Shown here: one piece after another, positions 45,298-56,390 of the stretch | Layout: every line of letters begins with the position of its first letter | Numbering within the stretch: position 1 is the stretch's first letter | Assembly: GCA_037893225.1 (NCBI GenBank) | Contig: JAZGUH010000158.1 | Location: 372,001 to 436,000, forward strand | Length of the DNA: 64,000 nucleotides | Direction of reading: 5' to 3' | DNA from: Hippasteria phrygiana | Lineage: Eukaryota; Echinodermata; Asteroidea; Valvatida; Goniasteridae | Translations under genes and position numbers: made by a program | Notes under the pieces: model-generated | Told to the model about the DNA's origin: nothing | Databases searched by the model: none | What the model saw: only the letters and a program-made list of their open reading frames with translations

Positions 45298-45859
45298 ACA
45301 GTAAGCTTTAAGTATTGTGTGTTGCTGTACCTCATTCCTGGGTCCCGCTCTGACCTTTTGAAGTTGTTGGAGTCTTGACCAGGCTATACATTTCCAGTGA
45401 TTTTGTTCAATTTTGTTACCTTGGTTTGTGAAACGCCCCTAGCGAGTAGTGCTAAAAATGTCCTTATATGGAAATTGACACGGGCGTGATGCGTGCGTGA
45501 AGCGTGCGTGTGGTGTGGCTCAGAACGCAGCAGTGCTGGTTTAATGTGAAATAAATACGGACGCAACAGTAGTATGGCGCTTGCGTAATTGGGAGAGTGA
45601 CTGGTCGCGCGAGTGTTCAACCAATAAAAGAAACCAGATTTCATAGGAGTCTAAATTTCGTGTGACACCAGAAAAAGTGTTTAAAACCAGTTGTTTTATC
45701 GGCTGTTTAAAACCACCCACGTGACGGGCTTTCGACCAATAGGAACAGGTAAACTATCTATGAATTCAGTTTTAAAACTTTGGGAAAAATAGACAATCTT
45801 TCAAATCTAAAAATGTTAAAATTCTGTAATTGACTTTTCAGTGAATAATAGTTGTTTCT
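45298..45859. other. no gene seen
   Basis: After the target duplication comes the dispersed GTTGCTGTACCTCATTCCTGG repeat (about 45,301-45,395). A CpG-containing GTGCGTG-rich stretch follows near 45,482-45,520. No coding feature is supported. Confidence 0.4.
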
Positions 45860-46570
45860 GCTTGTATGGCAGGCATTAAAGCCACACTGCCAGGTCACAA
45901 GTGTGATTCAGACTCACAGAGATGGAAGACAAGGATAGTTCCACTCCGTCATAAGAATCAGGGCTTTCCAAAATTTGTGAACAGTTTGGCAAAATTAGGG
46001 CTGTGCGTCTGAACTGGGTACCCAAGTACCCGACCGCTAATGTCAGGAACCAGTTCTAGATTATGGAATCGAGTACCCCTAACCAAAATAAAATAATTAG
46101 TGATTTCTCAGACAATGAAAAAGAAAGATTTTGAATGTCATTTGTGGGGAATTTTCAAAAAGAAACCAGGGTACCAGAGTTGTAGTAGAGTCCCTGCAAG
46201 TCCTTTCACAAGTCCTTTCGCAAGTCCAGTCAGAAGTCCCTTTATAAACCGGTCACAAGTAACTGGATGAACAATGACAAAGGAATGCCTTTGTCAAAGC
46301 TCATTTGAATAGCTTGTGATTGGAATTATGACTGGAGGGTTTGTGATGGACTTGCAGGGTCTTGGATTCGACTACATCCCTGCAGGGTACATGGAAAAAC
46401 AAAACAGATTCATGTTTATGATGGTTGCGAAATTAAATGCAATTTACACCAATTTAAAGCTATAGAGCTCAACGTACACACTTTCATCTTGCTGCATTGA
46501 TGCATCAATATGGTTGTATTAATGAGCAGACCTTTATGAACAATGTGAACAATAATTTCCAATGAATGAA
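45860..46570. repeat. partial GPCR-array unit without a receptor (unit 0)
   Basis: It aligns with 50,225-50,670 and 55,430-55,850 through blocks such as GCCAGGTCACAAG, GGGCTTTCCAAAAT, GGGTACCCAAGTACCC and ATCTTGCTGCATTGATGCA. Only the receptor-upstream end of a unit is present. It carries the hAT-like element 5 insertion. Confidence 0.8.
46175..46382. mobile_element. hAT-like element 5 (CAAGTCC words)
   Basis: It runs from CAGAGTTGTAGTAGAGTCC to GGATTCGACTACATCCCTG with a perfect 8-bp target duplication CAGGGTAC (46,167-46,174 and 46,383-46,390). Paralogous units read AACCAGGGTACATGG without interruption (near 50,503 and 55,682), so the empty site is directly visible. Confidence 0.92.
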
Positions 46571-46629
46571 AGGTTTACGGAAACACCATGTGGATATATT
46601 TCTCAAGTGAGTGAATGGTTCTGAAAAGA

Positions 46630-46690
46630 ACCAGAGGTATGAACTCGACGTTCCGGTCAGTATGCTCTGACCGTCTTCAGGAGAATGCCT
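46630..46690 (-). ncRNA. hammerhead-like hairpin of Penelope type (degenerate)
   Basis: Minus-strand CTGAAGA is followed by a perfect CGGTCAG/CTGACCG hairpin and then GAACGTCGAGTTC. This resembles a hammerhead core plus stem II, but a proper stem III and cleavage triplet are not visible. A related, more decayed copy lies at 60,545-60,630 on the same strand, next to a Penelope relic. Confidence 0.35.
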
Positions 46691-46740
46691 AAACTCTAAA
46701 ACAATAAACCTTAAGTAACCTTAATGTAACCAAATTGCAT

Positions 46741-46785
46741 CCTGAGAGGATGCTGAGTTGCATCCTGAGAGGATGCCAAGTCCCT
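46741..46785. repeat. short tandem duplication
   Basis: TTGCATCCTGAGAGGATGC occurs twice (46,734 and 46,755). Each copy is itself partly palindromic (GCATCCT/AGGATGC). Confidence 0.8.
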
Positions 46786-47280
46786 AGAATTCTAAAGCAA
46801 GCTAGGTATGTGGTGTGCCCACTGGGGTGGAACAGTAGGGCAACAGTCTAGGTAGAGAGAGGACCTAGGGTATAGGACCCATCAGTACGAGGTAAAAATT
46901 TGTGAAAATTGGTGGAGTTAGGTACGGAGGACAAGATTTTGTAAATACATGTAGCACTTGAGAGTTCTTTGTTATATTTCCACAAATGTTCACTGAGATG
47001 AATGTCCGTGTTGTAGAACAGGGGCTACGGGACATTTAGTGGAGCTGGCAATCTAAAACCCCTGTAGTCTGTACTCTTTCTGTATACTTAACTACACATG
47101 CATACATTAAATTTGCTTCAATCCCATAGTGAAAGCTAAAAAGTCTTGGGAACACATGCAAAATATTCAATAAATGTTGAGTCCAGGATAGCTATCCCGT
47201 TGGTCTCACATAATAGGTTGTTCCCATTTTTACACCATAAACATTCAAATAGTGGTATGAGTCAAGTTTTCATGTGGCGG

Positions 47281-48261
47281 TCATTTTTTACAGCATCCTT
47301 TGCAATACTGAAGTAAATGTATATAAAGTTCCAGGGCTGCTTCTTGGAATGCCTGATTACGTATGTAATACACGATGACATTCAACCAGCTGACTGATGC
47401 CAAGGGTATCTGCGTTGCTATGACCAGCAGCATGGATGGTTCCTCGACATTGGTGAAACCCAAGATGATCGATGGGAGCCAGCCAATGAGAAGAGTTGTG
47501 GTGATAATGAAAACAGTGGTGAAGGATTTCCTGTTTGGGGAGGGGGGGTCTGGTTTGTTCATGCTGGCCAAGCTGGTCAGACTGGGACGATGCTTGGCAA
47601 TGTGGGCGGCGTGCCTCTGTGCAATGACCAGAATCCTGACATACATGACGGCGATGACCAAGAACATCCCCACGCCCATGACCATAAGCATGACCACAGC
47701 CTTGCCGTTGTTGTACTCCCCAATGGTACAGATGAGGTAGTGAATGCTGAAGCTCTCTTGCCAGTTCTCCAAGATGGACGTCAGGAGGCTGTACAAATTG
47801 GCTGTGATCCAGACTCCGCAGGTGATCATGCGCGCCCTGCGTACTGACAGCCATGTCTCATACTGCATCGGGTGCACGATGGCGACATATCGGTCGATGG
47901 TGACCAACAGCACTGACACTCCGCTCATGGGTAGTACCGTCCTAATCACCCACGCCTGGATGTAACAGAAGATATAACCAAATGGCCACATCCCATCGTT
48001 GAGTAACACACCAATCGTTGGCATGTAGAAGCATAGGCCTAGGATTAAGTCGGCGATGGTCATAGACTTTAAGAAGACGATGGTAGCTTTGCTGAACCCC
48101 TTCACCTTGTGCAGGAGTACTAGGCACATGGAATTGAGAAACAGGATGAGTAGCGTGATGAGTGTCCAAATGCAAACACTAATGATATCCATCAGGATAT
48201 CGTCAGACACCTCCTCAGTCAAATTCCCATTTCTGGTGGTGTTCAGGTCTGGGATATACAT
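47281..48261 (-). CDS. class A (rhodopsin-like) GPCR 1, intact
   Basis: A single-exon 326-residue seven-helix receptor for an unknown ligand at the plasma membrane. It has N-glycosylation sites N7 and N13, N43 in TM1 (LNS), D71 in TM2 (ADLILG), a likely C99-C178 disulfide, DRYVAIVHP at 123-131, W151 in TM4, and Y207 in TM5. A WLP motif lies at 261-263. NVIVY at 294-298 replaces NPxxY, so the TM7 proline is lost. The C-terminal cysteines (320, 323, 324) could be palmitoylated. The start at 48,261 is conserved in all copies. It resembles intronless, lineage-expanded receptors of marine invertebrates. I cannot place it in a named subfamily. Confidence 0.93.
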   Translation of the reverse strand: MYIPDLNTTRNGNLTEEVSDDILMDIISVCIWTLITLLILFLNSMCLVLLHKVKGFSKATIVFLKSMTIADLILGLCFYMPTIGVLLNDGMWPFGYIFCYIQAWVIRTVLPMSGVSVLLVTIDRYVAIVHPMQYETWLSVRRARMITCGVWITANLYSLLTSILENWQESFSIHYLICTIGEYNNGKAVVMLMVMGVGMFLVIAVMYVRILVIAQRHAAHIAKHRPSLTSLASMNKPDPPSPNRKSFTTVFIITTTLLIGWLPSIILGFTNVEEPSMLLVIATQIPLASVSWLNVIVYYIRNQAFQEAALELYIHLLQYCKGCCKK

Positions 48262-50131
48262 TTTGAAGCAATACTGTTCTTGATATCTGATTACAGCGTT
48301 CTGTTGATCGCCAGTCGGCTTTCATAGGCTAGCTGTTGTTACACACTGCTCTTTTTCAGCACAACATGGATCCAGCAGCCAGCATTTGCCCTTGGTGATT
48401 AATTCATTACTGTGGCTCCTGTTGATGGTCCATCAATTACCGATTGTTTCTTCCTGTTTACAAGAAACTCTATCCCGCATTTATCCAGTGTTAAATTAGT
48501 CCAGTTGTACACAGACATACGCATCTACACAGTTGTCTAAATGCTTTTGCCTTTAATCAGTCATTGTTACTTCAGTTAAAATCGCTTGCCACAAGTCCAA
48601 CTGATTACAGTGTATTCACCATGGCTTTTATACAATGAAAACACCACTGAAGACAGCAGTCTAACAAGAAACTTCCTTAAATTGTTTTAACCAAAAGGTA
48701 ACAATAGTACAGTTCAGCCAGTAATACTCGGGGCAGGGCCTGATGACAAACAAGTGAATTCGAAGAAATCATCCAAACTTGCCAATGACTTCAGCAATTA
48801 CGTGCACAACGTATACGTTCAGCAAAGCTAATTCCATGTACATGTACAGTGATGATGGAGTCATCGTGACACTTCCCTCTTTCCCATGTGGTCTTGTACA
48901 GGAAACTAGAAAAAAGGACGATCAACTAGTCGAGGAAGCTTAATAGCTCTTATTGTCCTGCAAGTGGAGTGACATTGAGTGTTTGTGGTATGTCCGAACC
49001 ATAGAAAGCAACCAGAAAATACAATCCTGTATTAAATGGGTCAGTGGTTGTCCGGGCAGTATTGTGGTTTCACAGAAGGTCATGGTTGATGAGTTTTCAA
49101 GGCCCATCCAGTGTATCTGGATATTTAAATAAATATGACAAAGTATATGTACCCAGACAATGCATAGATGAGTGATCGATTCTCGGAAAGAAACAATTAG
49201 TCAAATCACTTTGTGTTCAGCAATGGGTGAAACAGAAAAAAAAATCATACCCAAGAAAATATAGTCAGCAGGTGAACGAACGGAAAAACAAACAAACAAA
49301 CCACGTAATTCAACAAACAAATGCATGGGATGTCACCCTGACGAAAGTCAGTGAGTCACGTACTAAAACGAACAATTTCACTTGTAGTGTGGGCTTCCAC
49401 ATTCTGTGTATGTGCATTTCTGTGCACAGCTGGTAAATTTGAGGTCAAGGTCAAGGTCAAGGGCAGGCCGGGGCAGGGGGGTGGAGTGGGCGATGGGTTG
49501 AGTTGGGAGAGCAGAGACGACCTTCAGGTCATCAGGAAGGATGTACATTTGCATTTGGTAAACTATTTTAACCCAAATTGCTGCATGTGATGTTTCTGTG
49601 TACTCACTGGTGTCCATCAATAAACCAAATAACCTTTGAGTTTGATATACATTATTGTAGCTCAGCCTTTCCACATGTAAACACTATATTTAACCTTGTG
49701 GAGAGAATAGATAGTGTAGTTAATTATTAGTATTGACTCGTACATTAAACTTCCCGGGGTGTGTGGAAAATCATATTAAAATTGGAGGATTCAGGACTTG
49801 TTAGGGTTAATGAGTGTGACTGTCACCAAACACCCAAAACAGAAAGTAATTCCACAGTATTTTTTTGAAAATGTTTGACTTAAAAACTACAGGTCTTAAA
49901 TTTCCTTAACACCAATCAGATTGTGTTTTAGATCACTAGTAGAAGTATTCCCTGTAGTTTATTATGAGGATTGAAATTGGTGGAATTGAGATTTAGTACA
50001 CCCAAAGTTTTTTGTTTGCCCCAGACTTAAAATGTCACATGATGTTTAACAGATTATGATTGGCTAATGTTTGTGAACAATGATAGGTCAGCTGTCTGTG
50101 ACTGTTGATCAGCACCATTTAAATGATGTAC
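48262..50131. other. receptor 1 upstream flank
   Basis: No gene is seen. The region is conserved with units B and C (for example CCAGCAGCCAGCATNTTGCC, CTAACAAGAAACTTCCTTAAATTG and GTGATGATGGAGTCATC blocks) and may include receptor promoter sequence. Alignment of the three flanks is the best way to find shared elements. Confidence 0.5.
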
Positions 50132-50796
50132 TTATGATGAGGCACGTCCACTGTCATCTGAAATCATTTTCATTCTTGGATAAACACTTCTAGATTGTGC
50201 ACGATGTTCGTGCTTTGTAGAAAAAGTGAAAGTTGAACACTTTGGTGCTGCCAGGTCACAAGGGTGATTCAGACTCACCACTGTGGCATACAAATCTGGG
50301 CTTTCCAAAATGTGTGAACAGTTTGGCAAAATTAGGGCTGTGCATCTGAAACAGGTACTCAAGTACCTGACCGCTAATGTCAGGAACCAGTTTTATATTA
50401 TGGAATCAAGTTCCTGTAACCGAATTAACATTGCTTAGTAATTTCTCTGACAATGAAAAAGAAAGATTTTGAATGCCATTTGTAGGGAATTTTCACAATG
50501 AAAACCAGGGTACATGGAAAAACAAAACAGATTTATGTTCATGCTGCTTGCGAAAATGCAGTTTACACCGTAAAGCTATACAGCTCACTGTACACTTGCA
50601 TCTTGCTGCATTGATGCACTGATGTGGTAGTATTAACGCGTGGACCTTTACAAACAATATGAACAGCAATTTCTGAGATTTATTTTTTGGGATTGGCTTT
50701 ACCTGGATACCTGTGTCGTTTGTTTCAATTGGGTACCCGTTTCCCGTACTACATGTAAATGCACACCCCATGGCTAAATTTATGTCACAGGGAGAG

Positions 50797-50799
<3 letters not shown>

Positions 50800-50832
<33 letters not shown>

Positions 50833-51174
50833 AACGTTCCTTCCCGCATTAGGTCGACCGGTCTATGGAGTTTGTGCGCAGGCTTAAATGTGACCCAACC
50901 CAAATTTTCCCCATTAGTTATGCGTTATGGTGACCGTGAAATGTCGCCCTAAAGCACCCGGTCGCCCTATAATATAAGAATAACGGTAACCGGTCTCCCT
51001 ATGTTCAAAAACGTCATAATATATATATTTAAAATCATTGCATTGACAATTCCTTTAAAGATATAAAACAATAGTAAGTCACATATTTCAACACACTTAA
51101 ATTTAGCATAGACAAGGCTTTTGCGCGATGAGATTGCACAATCTTAAACCATTTTGTGGTGATAATAAATATGT
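50800..51174. other. unit A/B junction
   Basis: A TA microsatellite (50,800-50,830) is followed by a CGGTC-rich stretch. From about 51,030, sequence homologous to 56,235-56,390 (unit C) marks the left edge of unit B. No gene is supported. Confidence 0.6.
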
Positions 51175-51178
51175 TTAA

Positions 51179-51517
51179 GGGGACTGTTTAACTAAGCAGA
51201 CTACTTTTTTTGTTTTAAATATAAAAAAAATATTATCACCAATATATTGTCTTTAGAATTTACAAGAAAATACACTGTCTGTAAATCTGCTGTTGCCATG
51301 GTAATGGCGGCCATATTGGATTTCAGTACAATTACTTAATCAAGTTTTATGGGAAAAGTAAAACATCTTTTTTACATACAATCAACTGTAATTTAAAGTT
51401 TAAAACATTATCTAAGTTAGTACAGAGCCCCTTTTCACAAAATCTATACTTTAAAAGAGCACCCTATGACGTAACTTTAAAAAATTTTCTTAGCAATTTG
51501 CTTAGCAAACAGTCCCC
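51179..51517. mobile_element. TTAA-flanked TIR element (GGGGACTG family)
   Basis: GGGGACTGTTTAACTAAG is mirrored by CTTAGCAAACAGTCCCC. TTAA lies immediately outside both ends (51,175-51,178 and 51,518-51,521). Unit C reads across the equivalent position (near 56,380) without the insert. TTAA duplication fits piggyBac- or Kolobok-type transposition. Confidence 0.85.
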
Positions 51518-51941
51518 TTAAAAGTTCCAGAGGTGTAATGGGGTGAGAATTTGTGAACATTTGTGAGAATTGTTGGAGTTAGGTACGGAGGACAAGATTT
51601 TGTAAATACATATAGCAATTGAGGGTTCTTCATTAGATTTCCACAAATGTTCGCTGAGATGAATGTCCGTGTTGTAGAACAGGGGGCTACGGGACATTTA
51701 GTGGAGCTGGAAATCTAAAACCCCTGTAGTCTGTACTCTTTCTGTATACTGAACTACACATGCATACATTAAATTTGCTTCAATCCCATAGTCAAAGCTG
51801 AAAAGTCTTGAGAACACATGCAAATTGTTTGATAAATTTGAGTCCAGGATAGCTATCCCATTGGTCTCACATAATAGGTTGTTCCAATTGTTACACCATA
51901 AACATTCAAATAGTGGTATGAGTCAAGTTTTCATGTGGCGG

Positions 51942-52923
51942 TCATTTTTTACAGCATCCTTTGCAATACTGAACTAAATGTATATAAAGTTCCAGGGCTG
52001 CTTCTTGGAATGCCTGATTGCGTATGTAATACACGATGACATTCAACCAGCTGACTGATGCCAAGGGTATCTGCGTTGCTATGACCAGCGGCATGGGTGG
52101 TTCCTCGACATTGGTGAAACCCAAGATGATCGATGGGAGCCAGCCAATGAGAAGAGTTGTGGTGATAATGAAAACAGTGGTGAAGGATTTCCTGTTTGGG
52201 GAGGGGGGGGTCTGGTTTGTCCATGCTGGCCAAGCTGGACAGACTGGGACGATGCTTGGCAATGTGGGCGGCGTGCCTCTGTGCAATGACCAGAATCCTG
52301 ACATACATGACGGCGATGACCAAGAACATCCCCACGCCCATGACCATAAGCGTGACCACAGCCTTGCCGTTGTTGAACTTCCCAATGGTACAGATGTGGT
52401 AGTGACTGCTAAAGCTTTCTTGCCAGTTCTCCAAGATGGATGTTAGGAGGCCGTACAAGTTGGCTGTGATCCAGACTCCGCAGGTGATCATGCGCGCCCT
52501 GCGTACTGACAGCCATGTCTCATACTGCATCGGGTGCACGATGGCGACATATCGGTCGATGGTGACCAACAGCACTGACACTCCGCTCATGGGTAGTACC
52601 GTCCTAATCACCCACGCCTGGATGTAACAGCAGATATCACCAAATGGCCACATCCCATCGTTGAGTAACACACCAACCGTTGGTGTGTAGAAGCATAGGC
52701 CTAGGATTAAGTCACCGATGGTCATAGACTTTAAGAAGACGATGGTAGCTTTGCTGAACCCCTTCACCTTGTGCAGGAGTACTAGGCACATGGAATTGAG
52801 AAACAGGATGAGTAGCGTGATGAGTGTCCAAATGCAAACACTAATGATATCCATCAGGATATCGTCAGACACCTCCTCAGTCAAATTGCCATTTCTGGTG
52901 GTGTTCAGGTCTGGGATATACAT
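51942..52923 (-). pseudogene. GPCR 2, frameshifted copy
   Basis: The frame matches receptor 1 from the start codon at 52,923 through TM5 and the third loop. A run of eight G (52,203-52,210) replaces the seven G of receptor 1 (47,542-47,548) and shifts the frame near residue 238. TM6, TM7 and the tail remain well preserved in the next frame. A single homopolymer change is also a common sequencing error, so the locus could be functional. An in-frame upstream extension (to 53,004) exists but is not conserved in the other copies. Confidence 0.85.
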
Positions 52924-53780
52924 TTTGAAGCAATACTGTTCTTGATATCTGATTACAGAGTTCTGTTGATCTCCAGTCGGCTTTCCTAGGCTGTTGTTAC
53001 ACACTGCTCTTTTTCAGCACAACATGGATCCAGCAGCCAGCATCTTGCCCTCGGTGATTAATTTATTACTGTGGCTCCTGTAGATAGTCTATCAATTACC
53101 GATTGTTTCTTCCCGCATTTATCCAGAGCTGACTGAATTAGTCCAGTTCTACACAGACATACGCATATACAAAGTTGTCTGAATGCTTTTAGCTGTAATC
53201 AGCCATTGTCATGTCAGTTAAAATCGCTTGCCACAAGTCCAACCATGGTCCAACTGATTACATTGTATTCACCGTGGCTTTTATACAATGAATGAAGACA
53301 GCAGTCTAACAAGAAACTTCCTTAAATTGTTTTAACCAAAAAGTAACAATAGTACAGTTCAGCCAGTAAATACCCGCAGCAGAGCCTGATGACAAACAAG
53401 TGAATTCGAAGAAAGCATCCAAACTTGCCAGTGACCTCATCAATTAAGTGCACAACGTATACGTTCAGCAAAGCTAATTCCATGTACATGTACATGTAGT
53501 GATGGAGTCATCGTGACACTTCCCTCTTTCACATGTGGTCATGTACAGGAAACTAGAAAATACTAGGATGTTCCCTTCCAGTGTTTGTGGTATGTCCGAA
53601 CCACAGGAAGCAACCAGAATATACAATCCTGTATTAAATGGGTCAGTGGTGTCCATGTTGAAGCAGTATTGTGGTTTCACAGAAGGCCATGGTTGATGAG
53701 TTTTCAAGACCCATCCAGTGTATCTGGGTATTTAAATATGACAAAGTACCTATTTAAATATATATGACAAAGTATATGTA
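52924..53780. other. receptor 2 upstream flank
   Basis: Non-coding and conserved with the receptor 1 flank. It differs by small deletions. No gene is supported. Confidence 0.5.
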
Positions 53781-54002
53781 GTTTTATATACAAAATAAAG
53801 CAGAACTGCGTAGCACTGATGAAAAGTACAAAGTTTGATAAAAGTTAAAGTAGTGCTCACTTCGAATATTGGAGCTTAATTTTCGGCCTGACTAGGCCTT
53901 CATAGATCAACGGAGCTGGGAATTAAGGCCTAGTCAGGCTGAAAATTCAGCTCCAATATTCTTAGCGAGCACTACTTTAACTTTTATCATACTTTGTATT
54001 TT
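53781..54002. mobile_element. palindromic insertion with degenerate hammerhead-like hairpins
   Basis: Arms of about 90 bp (AAAGTTAAAGTAGTGCTC...GAGCACTACTTTAACTTT) mirror each other. TATGTA flanks both sides (53,775-53,780 and 54,003-54,008). Unit A has the uninterrupted site TATATGTACCC. On the minus strand TATGAAGGCC-TAGTCA-GGCCGAAAA looks like a decayed hammerhead core with stem II. The plan is the same as the 7,031-7,200 palindrome, so it is probably a Penelope-related inverted terminal repeat. Confidence 0.75.
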
Positions 54003-54482
54003 TATGTACCCGGACAATGCATAGATGAGTGATAAATTTGAGTTACTGTGTTGCCACAAGGGCATGGGGGTGGAGTGGGGGATGGTTGGGTTGGGAGGGC
54101 AGTGATGACCTTCAGGTCATCAGGAAGGATGTATATGTTAGTACAAATTAGACGCATGTGCATCAGTGTTTCCAAACAGCTCTTCCCAAGAAACTCACTT
54201 CCAAAGCTGTGATACACGTGGCATGGAAACATACACCCGTGGCTGTATTTAAAGAAAGCCAAGCAATTTGTCCGTTTTGAACAGGCACATTTTGAACTAG
54301 CACTGCACTAGTTTGGTAAACCCAAATTGCTGCATGCGATGTTTTTGTGTACTCACTGGTGTCCATCAATGAACCGAATAACCTTTGAGTTTGATATACG
54401 TTATTGTAGCTCAGCCTTTCCACATGTAAACGCTATACATTTAACCTTGTGGAGAGAATAGATAGAGTAGTTTTTAGTATTG

Positions 54483-54994
54483 GGATGGGAATTTACGTTT
54501 AATTTGAAAAACGTTTAGGAAAACTTTCCCATAGCGTTAAATGTTTTTTTCAATACTTCAAAAAGGCTGCCGTCCGTCCCAGTATTTTGTGGGGTAACTG
54601 TGGTCAGACTCCGAATTGTTTGAAAACTTGGTATTTAAATCAAAATAGGAGAGGCGTCATCCGCGAGGCAAGCGTTGACCTTGGCCCAGCGGCGTATTGA
54701 AAACATCAAACACAAACAATGTATACACTGTATCATTGACACAGATAGTTGCCAGTCATTGAGAGATGTACTAATTAAACTTCTTGGAATGTGATCAAGT
54801 ACTAAATTGTTTTTTAATGCTTTGTAAATTAAATAGATTTACAAACATTGTAGATTCTTTGTAAATAGAACTGGAAGGTAGATTGCGTAAATACAGGGTC
54901 CCATTTTTGAAATTTGAGTTTTGTTTAAACGTTTCGGAAAATTTCTAAACGGATTTCCTTTTTTTTCGTTTAAACGTTTAAACGTCCTATCCTT
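54483..54994. mobile_element. TIR element with 14-bp flanking repeat (GGATGGGA family)
   Basis: GGATGGGAATTTACGTTTAA at the left resembles the reverse complement of the right end AAACGTTTAAACGTCCTATCC. A 14-bp direct repeat AGTTTTTAGTATTG flanks it (54,469-54,482 and 54,995-55,008). Part of the family (GTAAATACA, TTTAAAC, CATCCTTA) recurs inside hAT-like element 6 at about 60,005-60,160. Confidence 0.7.
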
Positions 54995-55008
54995 AGTTTT
55001 TAGTATTG

Positions 55009-56390
55009 ATGAGTGTGCACTGTCACCAAACAGCCAAAACAGAAAGTAATTCCATTTCGGACAATTTTTGATTTATAAACTGCTGGTCTTTCCAAAACAC
55101 CAATCAGATTGTGTTTTTGGATCACTAGAAGAGGTATTCCCTGTAGTTTATTTTGAGGATTGAAATTGGTGGAATTGAGATTTAGTACACCCAAAGTTTT
55201 TTGTTTGCCCCAGATTTAGAATGTCACAATGTTTAACAGATGATATGATTGGCTAATGTTTGTGAACAATGATAGGTCAGCTGTCTGTGACTGTTGATCA
55301 GCACCATTTAAATGATGTACTTATGATGAGGCACGTCCACTGTCATCTGAAATCATTTTCATTCTTTAACACTTTCTAGGTTGTGCAGGATGTCGGTGTT
55401 TTGTAGAAAAGTGAAAGTTGAACACTTTGGTGCTGCCAGGTCACAAGTTTCATTCAGACTCACAGAGATGAAAGACAAGGATAGTTCAACTCTGTCATAA
55501 GAATCAGGGCTTTCCAAAATTTGTGAACAGTTTTGCAAAACTAGGGCTGTGCGTCTGAAACGGGTACCCAAGTACCCAACCGCTAATTTCAGGAACCAGT
55601 TCTAGATTATGGAATCGAGTACCCATAACTGAATTAACATGGGTTTTTTAATGTCATTTGTGGGTAATTTTTAAAATAAAAACCAGGGTACATGGAAAAA
55701 CAAAACAGATTTATGTTCATGATGCTGGCGAAAATGCAGTTTACACCGTAAAGATATACAGCTCAATGTACACACTTACATCTTGCTGCATTGATGCACC
55801 GATGTGGTTGTATTAATGCGTGGACCTTTACGAACAATATGAACAGCAATTTCCTAAATACATTTTTTTGGATTGGCTTTACCTGGGTACCTGTGTTGTT
55901 TGTTTCAATCGGGTACCCGTTTCCCGTACTACCTGTAAATACACACCTCATGGCTAATTTATGTTCCAGGGAGATATATATATATTTTTTTAACTGTGGA
56001 AAAGGGATGAACGGAACAAAACGAGTCCAACTGATGACAATACTAGCTTAGTTTTCTTATAGAAAACCAGCTATCTTGGTATTTGGTAATCAGCTAATAG
56101 GAACATGCAACCAGCCATGCATCATGTGTGATTTAGTCATTTCTGGTGGATGTGTTGCAACCAAGAGACTGCGGGTAAAAAAATCAGCAACCATTTGATG
56201 GTGTTTAGAAAAGTCACATTTTATGATAATTTAAAGTTTAAAATCATGCATTGAGAATTCCTTTAAAGATATAAAACAATAGTAAGTCACATATTTCAAC
56301 ACACTTGAATTTAGCACAGACAAGGCTTTTGTGCGATAAGATAGCACAATCTTAAACAATTTTGTGGTGATAATAAATAAGTTTATCAGC
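55009..56390. other. unit B distal part and B/C junction
   Basis: No gene is supported. Homology to unit A continues to about 55,985 and unit C homology starts at about 56,235. Confidence 0.5.

Larger units (their letters stand above)
46895..50800. repeat. GPCR-array unit A
   Basis: A tandem segmental unit homologous to 51,540-55,985 and, in part, to 56,395-58,440. It includes the receptor 3' flank (GGTACGGAGGACAAGATTTTG onward), the receptor, its upstream region, and a distal part with the GGGTACCC block. It ends at a TA microsatellite near 50,800-50,830. Confidence 0.85.
51030..55985. repeat. GPCR-array unit B
   Basis: A paralogue of unit A with a frameshifted receptor and three extra insertions (51,179-51,517, 53,781-54,002 and 54,483-54,994). 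It ends at a short TA run (55,974-55,986), like unit A, which suggests a repeat-mediated unit boundary. Confidence 0.85.

Noticed and set aside
47375..48283. Plus-strand frames across receptor 1, repeated in receptors 2 and 3
   Set aside because: They are antisense shadows of conserved receptor codons; their conservation follows from the receptor frame.
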